From Neurospora tetraspora (Eukaryota > Ascomycota > Sordariomycetes > Sordariales > Sordariaceae): DNA of 64,000 nucleotides. The stretch covers positions 1,922,001-1,986,000 of the forward strand of contig NW_026944384.1 of NCBI RefSeq assembly GCF_033439725.1. The letters run 5' to 3'. Shown one piece after another: positions 59,514 through 64,000 of this stretch (within the stretch, counting starts at the first letter, position 1; each line of letters begins with the position of its first letter). The position numbers and the translations under genes were made by a program. Under the pieces are notes generated by a model. The model was not told where the DNA came from. It saw only the letters and a program-made list of their open reading frames with translations, and ran no database searches.

Positions 59514-61440
59514 GGTTAGATAGTTTTCTTTGTGTGTATGTTGCACGTAATCGACCCGAGCGTCCCTCGGTAAACGCCAACAATGCTAAGCGGGAGGGGT
59601 CCTTCGAAGAGGGGCTATATGTACAGATCCGGCGCAACTGGTTGAACCGTGGAATCGCCAACAGTATGATGGCTGAGTACTAGTTCACGTTGAGATAGAA
59701 CTGTGCCGTGGTGCTGATGTGATGAAAGGCGCGTCGGCGTGGCCGTGGATCAGCAATAAAGGCAACCGAAGCTGCCTAGATAGGTAGAGATATGTGAGAT
59801 ATTGGAGTCCTAAAGGAATGGCCCAAAGCAACTGAGGGTATCGCGGCGTAGCCAAGGTGGTGAAGCAAGCGGGCGAGACGGGGTTGTTGATATACTGCCG
59901 ATCTTTTTCTTGCTTGTGGTCTGCAAGGTCCAGATGACGGATATTATGCGGAGGCTGCGAACGAGTGCGATTGGTGTTCCTGATACGCCAGACGACCACG
60001 AGTTACACAAGGTGACAAGCCCCAGGGTGTTTGCGATGCAAATAATCTTGCAGACGTGCCGTGTTGAGGTTGCGCAAAGTGACAGAGTTCGAGGGCGGCA
60101 GGCGCTGTCAATTGGTGTTGATTTGGGTTGATTGGGTGCCGAGGGGTGCCAACTTGCGATTGCAGCAACTGCGGGCGGAGGTAAGAAAGGGGCCCCGTTA
60201 CGTGGGGAAAGGGGGTCCGGAGTCACTTTTATGTGCCCAGAAGAAGGTCGGTGGGCTCTAGATATCTCCCTTTTTTTCCTATTCTACGCCAACGATGCTT
60301 GATGCGATTCTTCTTTTTCCTGCTGTCCGCTACAACCGAAGCTATCTACGCCTAATCAAACTCTTTGTCATTGGAAAGTTCAGCCCGCACGCCGAAGCCG
60401 TTACTTGCCATGCAGAAAAGGGGTTGTCATCATGGACTTTTATTGACAGGGGGCCTTTTAGCTCTGGATTTCCTTCTCAAAGCCGCTGATTGGCGCTTTC
60501 CGGCTTCTCGACACAACGCTATTTAGCTTCCGGTGAACTGGACAACGCCTCGAACAGGGAGGGGGAAGCATCGGGAGCTCAGGACAAGGGGAGCTTCTGC
60601 TCCTCAGGCTCCCCACTCAACTGACAACTGCCCCATTGTCAGTCGAGTCTGGACTGCAGCAGGCGAAGCGTGGCATCACCCAGGATTTCTCTTGGTTGCA
60701 GGATAAACACCAGGATCGTGGAACGAACCTTTGCCGTTTTCCAACTGCCCTAGACCTAGGGCTAGACCACGCTTGTCGAGGCTTTGAAATCCAATCGACG
60801 TACGTCAGGTGGTCACTTGAACTTTACCTGTCTCGCTGGTTTGTTCAGCTCGTTCCTGACTATGCTCTAGGGTAATGGACGAGAGTTTCATTAGTGGTTT
60901 CGACGTGTTTGTCCAAGTGCATACATGAGTTGGCAATATGCACCGAAACCCGAAGACTTTGGCGAGTGCCCGATTTACAAAATCGTAGTGCCATTTTGCC
61001 GAGAACTCGTCATACATTTACGACACCAGCAAGGATCTTGTTGAGACTGTTCAGAGAGTCTCGAGAACACATCATCGCATCCAATCTTTCCAGCAGTGTT
61101 TCTGCTTATAGGATCTAGTCTCAGGTGACGGCCGGCATGGCCTCCATTGACGTTGAGCCCCAGGGCATCATAATGATTATGTTCTTGGGGAACTGATGAC
61201 ATGGATGGCAGATTCCTGGAACAGGTGCATGTAGTCCATGGAACCCCTCAACTGTGCCGTGTGAGATTACGGATTCCGAGGGTAGCCTAATTTGCGTATG
61301 CTGTTGTCCTGAGTGAGTCCAAGTGAACTTCAACCACCACACATACAAGTTGTATATGGACTCTAGTTTTGCTGCATTGTGAAGCATTCAAGCCGTCAAG
61401 CTCGCATCCTGGCTCTACTGACGAAGGGCATATCTCAACA
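59514..61440. other. gene-free divergent intergenic region
   Basis: 1.9 kb between divergent erg12 and the barrel-like protein gene. Short frames on both strands lack domains. The erg12 promoter should lie at 59514-60200. Nothing else recognised. Confidence 0.5.
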
Positions 61441-62142
61441 ATGACCGTCACCGAGATTGCCATCCTCCGCGTTCACACCGGGGTCACCGACTCTACCCTA
61501 CGAGACAACCTCAGCGGGGCCATCACTGTCCAAGACGCATGGCACGCCCGCGCCTTTCCCGACCGCCCCTCTTCCGCCTCGGCACGGGCCGTGGCTAGTT
61601 TCCGGGGGATCGACGATGAGACGCAGATACTCCTCACTACGAGCTGGGGCTCCGTAGAGGAACATTGGGCATGGATCCTCAGCGACGATAACAAGCAGCA
61701 GATGGAGGGTACAAACCTGACCAATATCATCGCAAACGAAGGGCCGCCCAACCAGCCTGGTGGACTCGTCCTTTTCCACTTGGATACGGACATCTTTGGT
61801 AGTAGCCATGCCGCCACCAGCAAAGACACGATTGCGCTCCTCCATAGCCCGGTCATCAGTGTTGAACAATTCTCTGTCGATACCGAAAAGAAGGAGAGCT
61901 TTGCCGCCACGCTCGAGAAGGTGAGGGCCAGCATGGAAAAGGTCGTACATCCTCACTTGGTCAGAAGCGGGCGCAGTGTCGATCGCGAGGCGGAGGGTGA
62001 GGAGTTCGTGTTGGTTTCCGGGTGGTCCTGTGTCGAAAGTCATACGCAACAGTTTGCTGCGTCGTCCGAGTCTTTCCTGTACAGTCAGATTGCTGGTATC
62101 GCTTCGTCGGTGGAAACACGGCACTACAGACGGTTCCTGTAG
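61441..62142 (+). CDS. uncharacterised protein resembling dimeric alpha-beta-barrel (ABM-like) proteins
   Basis: A single exon of 233 residues. The build suggests two barrel-like halves: EIAILRVHTGVTDSTLRDNL ... ILLTTSWGSVEEHWAWILSD, then LVLFHLDTDIFG ... FVLVSGWSCVESHTQQFAAS. Each half ends with a strand, a Trp, and a helix carrying a His, as in antibiotic-biosynthesis-monooxygenase-type dimeric barrels. Fungal proteins of this type are mostly uncharacterised, and some degrade small aromatic or haem-like molecules; no substrate can be assigned. The start is the ATG of MTVTEIAILRVH. A longer frame from 61369 adds 24 residues without homology. Converges with the eL38 gene 338 bp away. Moderately sure it is a real gene; fold is inference. 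Confidence 0.7.
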   Translation: MTVTEIAILRVHTGVTDSTLRDNLSGAITVQDAWHARAFPDRPSSASARAVASFRGIDDETQILLTTSWGSVEEHWAWILSDDNKQQMEGTNLTNIIANEGPPNQPGGLVLFHLDTDIFGSSHAATSKDTIALLHSPVISVEQFSVDTEKKESFAATLEKVRASMEKVVHPHLVRSGRSVDREAEGEEFVLVSGWSCVESHTQQFAASSESFLYSQIAGIASSVETRHYRRFL

Positions 62143-62480
62143 TGCCCTCTCTGTCACTCAGACACTTGGTTGGGAAAATGCGCGGTCTCGGGTCCGAGAA
62201 CTGGTCGCTCATGAATGTGTATTCAGACCCTCTGCAAGGGGTTGGTTTGCGGTCGCTGAGACCTTGACAACTAAATAGTCATCGCGTTTCTCCGAAGACC
62301 TGCACCTGCTCTCGCAAGTGCTCCTGTTCCCAATCCCATGAAGGTTTCCCCCGATCCGAGAACGCCGTCTTAGTTCGCGAGAATTAAATGTCCAGCACCA
62401 GAACCAGGCAGTTGAAAATCGTCATTCATTCGCTTCCCATTCGCCCAAAAGCAGCCGTCATTTCCTCATTGTCGGGAAAT
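62143..62480. other. convergent 3' flanks
   Basis: 338 bp between the barrel-like gene and the eL38 gene. Nothing seen. Confidence 0.7.
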
Positions 62481-62980
62481 TTAAGCAGTCTGCTTCTTGT
62501 TGCGCTTGGCAACGTCGGCGATGGTGAGGGCTATAGTCTCGCATGTCAGTTCCATCATTCTCGCAGCTGTCCTTTTCTGCCTTGTCCATCTCTTTCTCTG
62601 GATCAGATATTCGGGGTCGGGGAGCGCGTACAAGGAGGGAGGGAAGCCTTGAGCTTCTCAGCCTTGTCGGAGTCCTTGAGAACAAGGGTGTAGAGGTACT
62701 TCTGGCAGCGGACCTTGAACTTGATCTGCTGAGTGCTCTTGTTCTTCTTGATCCGGGCGGCTGCAGGGTGAAAGCGACTCTGTTAGAATTTCGTTCGGGT
62801 TTCGCGACGGTATTTCTCGGGCAGGCCCTTGGCCAAACATACCGGAAGCGTCCTTGCGCCGGCAGATCTCGATGAACTATTATTGAAATCAAAGTCAGCA
62901 AAGCAAGCCCAATTGCAGCACGCATGCACAAATTCAGCATGACGACGTACCTTCTTGATATCTCCGATTTCCTGAGGCAT
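62481..62980 (-). CDS. rpl-38: ribosomal protein eL38
   Basis: Four exons, 62951-62980, 62843-62876, 62632-62760 and 62481-62530 (donors GTACGT, GTATGT, GTACGC), give 80 residues. The protein reads [80 protein letters not shown]. It is the small, basic 60S subunit protein L38 (eL38). Compared with animal L38 (about 70 residues) the end is longer, as expected in filamentous ascomycetes. The last intron's boundary fixes a Ser after SLPP, where animal proteins have Gly; a different acceptor could change that residue only. Small exons and three introns are typical of ribosomal protein genes in these fungi. It diverges from the next gene (689 bp). Confidence 0.95.
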
Positions 62981-63669
62981 TTTGGCGGCTTGGTGCTGGA
63001 CTTCCCGTACTTGTGGTGACGACGACAACGGAGTTCAGGAGCGTGGATGAATTTTAGGTACTATGGAAATAATTTTGTGTGGGTTTGGGGCCTAGGCGGT
63101 GCGAGTGGCTTGGTGGGGGTGCGTGCGGGCAATGAGCCGCTAACGCGACGCACCCTTGTTTTCGCTGTCACTTCTGCCAAATCACACATGCCGACGTTAG
63201 CGCAAGCTCCAAGTGTGGCTGATGCTGCACTTTGGTAACTGCGTTAACTTTGGCGGACACGGTGACGCAAGGAGCTCGTGTGGCGTCGACTCGTCTCATT
63301 CCAACGAACAGTCACCGTTGGACCGTCTAAAACATCTGATTGCGAAAGTTCGCCTTCAAGCTCGGTTGCAACTCGTGGAGGCCTCGAGAGGACACGATTC
63401 TAGTAGTTTGTGTACCCAGATAGTATATAATCAGAGATCAATCACGCGGTCCTACTTAGAGCTTCTTTTGTTCCAGATCAAGTGCCACCTCATCAGACAA
63501 CTCAGTTAGTTTGGGCGTTAACGTTTTGCACTGCGCCTACCCCTCTTGCCTAACCACCACTTACAAGACCACCCCCTTCGAGCTACTTAAACATGCCAAC
63601 GCCACTGGATAACGCATTGAGATCACGAGTGAGTACCTCATCACCACAACTCAACATACCGAAGCAATC
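62981..63669. other. divergent promoter region
   Basis: 689 bp between the eL38 gene and the partial gene at the right edge. A short ATG frame at 63593, followed by a GTGAGT donor, could be an untranslated leader exon of the latter. Nothing else seen. Confidence 0.5.
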
Positions 63670-64000
63670 ATGCTTGTCGAATCTTTGCTGATAGTTTCCG
63701 CGAGCAAGAACGCATTTCTTGGTAAGCTTCTTATTCAACAGTCGGGCAGTCGACCGAACCTTGACTAACCCCACATAGCGTTCGCCGGCATCGTGACGGG
63801 TGCCGCCGCATGGTCTATCTGGGGAGGCGACGTCTTTCCTCAAGCCCAGGCTGACCCGAAGGGCAACCCTGAAGAGTGGACTCGCGAGGAGATGCGCACA
63901 TGGCTTACACTGGTGAGTTTTCTTGTTTTGTAAAAAGCAGACGAAAAACTCGAAGCTAATGTTGGGAACTCTTATCATCTCCAGCGTAATCTTCATCCAT
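63670..64000 (+). CDS. small membrane protein with an Ish1-like C-terminal helix, partial at right edge
   Basis: Exons 63670-63721, 63779-63912 and 63985 to beyond 64000 (donors GTAAGC and GTGAGT) join in frame. The visible 67 residues start MLVESLLIVSASKNAFLAFA, continue as a hydrophobic segment GIVTGAAAWSIWGGDVFPQA, and then read NPEEWTREEMRTWLTLRNLHP. The Trp-Ser/Thr-x-x-Glu-x-x-x-Trp-Leu pattern resembles the short helical module of Ish1/Msc1-type and SAP-like proteins. Fungal proteins of this shape are short (about 80-100 residues), so the missing part is probably small. Localisation to a membrane is inferred from the one hydrophobic segment. The start is not certain; a leader exon near 63593 may exist. 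Confidence 0.6.

Noticed and set aside
1-64000. dispersed 5S rRNA gene or other structural RNA
   Set aside because: I looked for 5S-type boxes and clear tRNA B boxes and found none that form a full gene; a covariance-model scan would be decisive.

Overview
The window looks like nuclear DNA of a filamentous ascomycete, probably a Neurospora-like member of the Sordariales. The evidence is short introns (50 to about 160 bp) with GTAAGT/GTATGT-type donors and CTAAC-like branch sites, GC-rich coding exons, pyrimidine-rich gene flanks, a filamentous-fungal Ras2/RasB protein, and one sharply bounded AT-rich tract with the composition left by repeat-induced point mutation (RIP). The species was not determined.

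Layout. 1-16,000 is gene-poor. Its only convincing gene is ras-2 (minus strand, 6,123-6,968). A mutated repeat tract lies at about 12,108-15,780, and a small 547-bp LTR-bounded element (13,968-14,514) sits inside it. 16,494-21,306 holds a haloacid-dehalogenase-type hydrolase and a divergent multi-pass membrane protein of unknown function. 21,307-27,932 has no gene I can support. From 27,933 the window becomes ordinary gene-dense euchromatin: an ApsA/Num1-like cortical anchor, an auxilin (UBA-TPR-J), Ubc7, an Mmc1-like mitochondrial protein, Sm-D3, a low-complexity lineage-restricted protein, an unknown membrane protein, Utp13, Mhf1/CENP-S, Pga2, Mtr2, the alpha subunit of protein farnesyl/geranylgeranyltransferase with a long extra N-terminal region, mevalonate kinase, a dimeric alpha-beta-barrel-like protein, ribosomal protein eL38, and the start of a small membrane protein cut by the right edge.

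How they fit together. Most are single housekeeping genes with no operon-like logic. They cover rRNA processing (Utp13), translation (eL38), splicing (Sm-D3), mRNA export (Mtr2), ERAD ubiquitination (Ubc7), clathrin uncoating (auxilin), secretory trafficking (Pga2), nuclear migration (ApsA) and DNA repair/kinetochore (Mhf1). One functional thread runs through the window: mevalonate kinase makes isoprenoid precursor, the neighbouring CAAX prenyltransferase alpha subunit uses the prenyl donors, and Ras2 ends in a CAAX box.

Limits. Exon boundaries were read by eye from splice signals and frame continuity. UTRs and transcription starts are not determined. No database search was possible.
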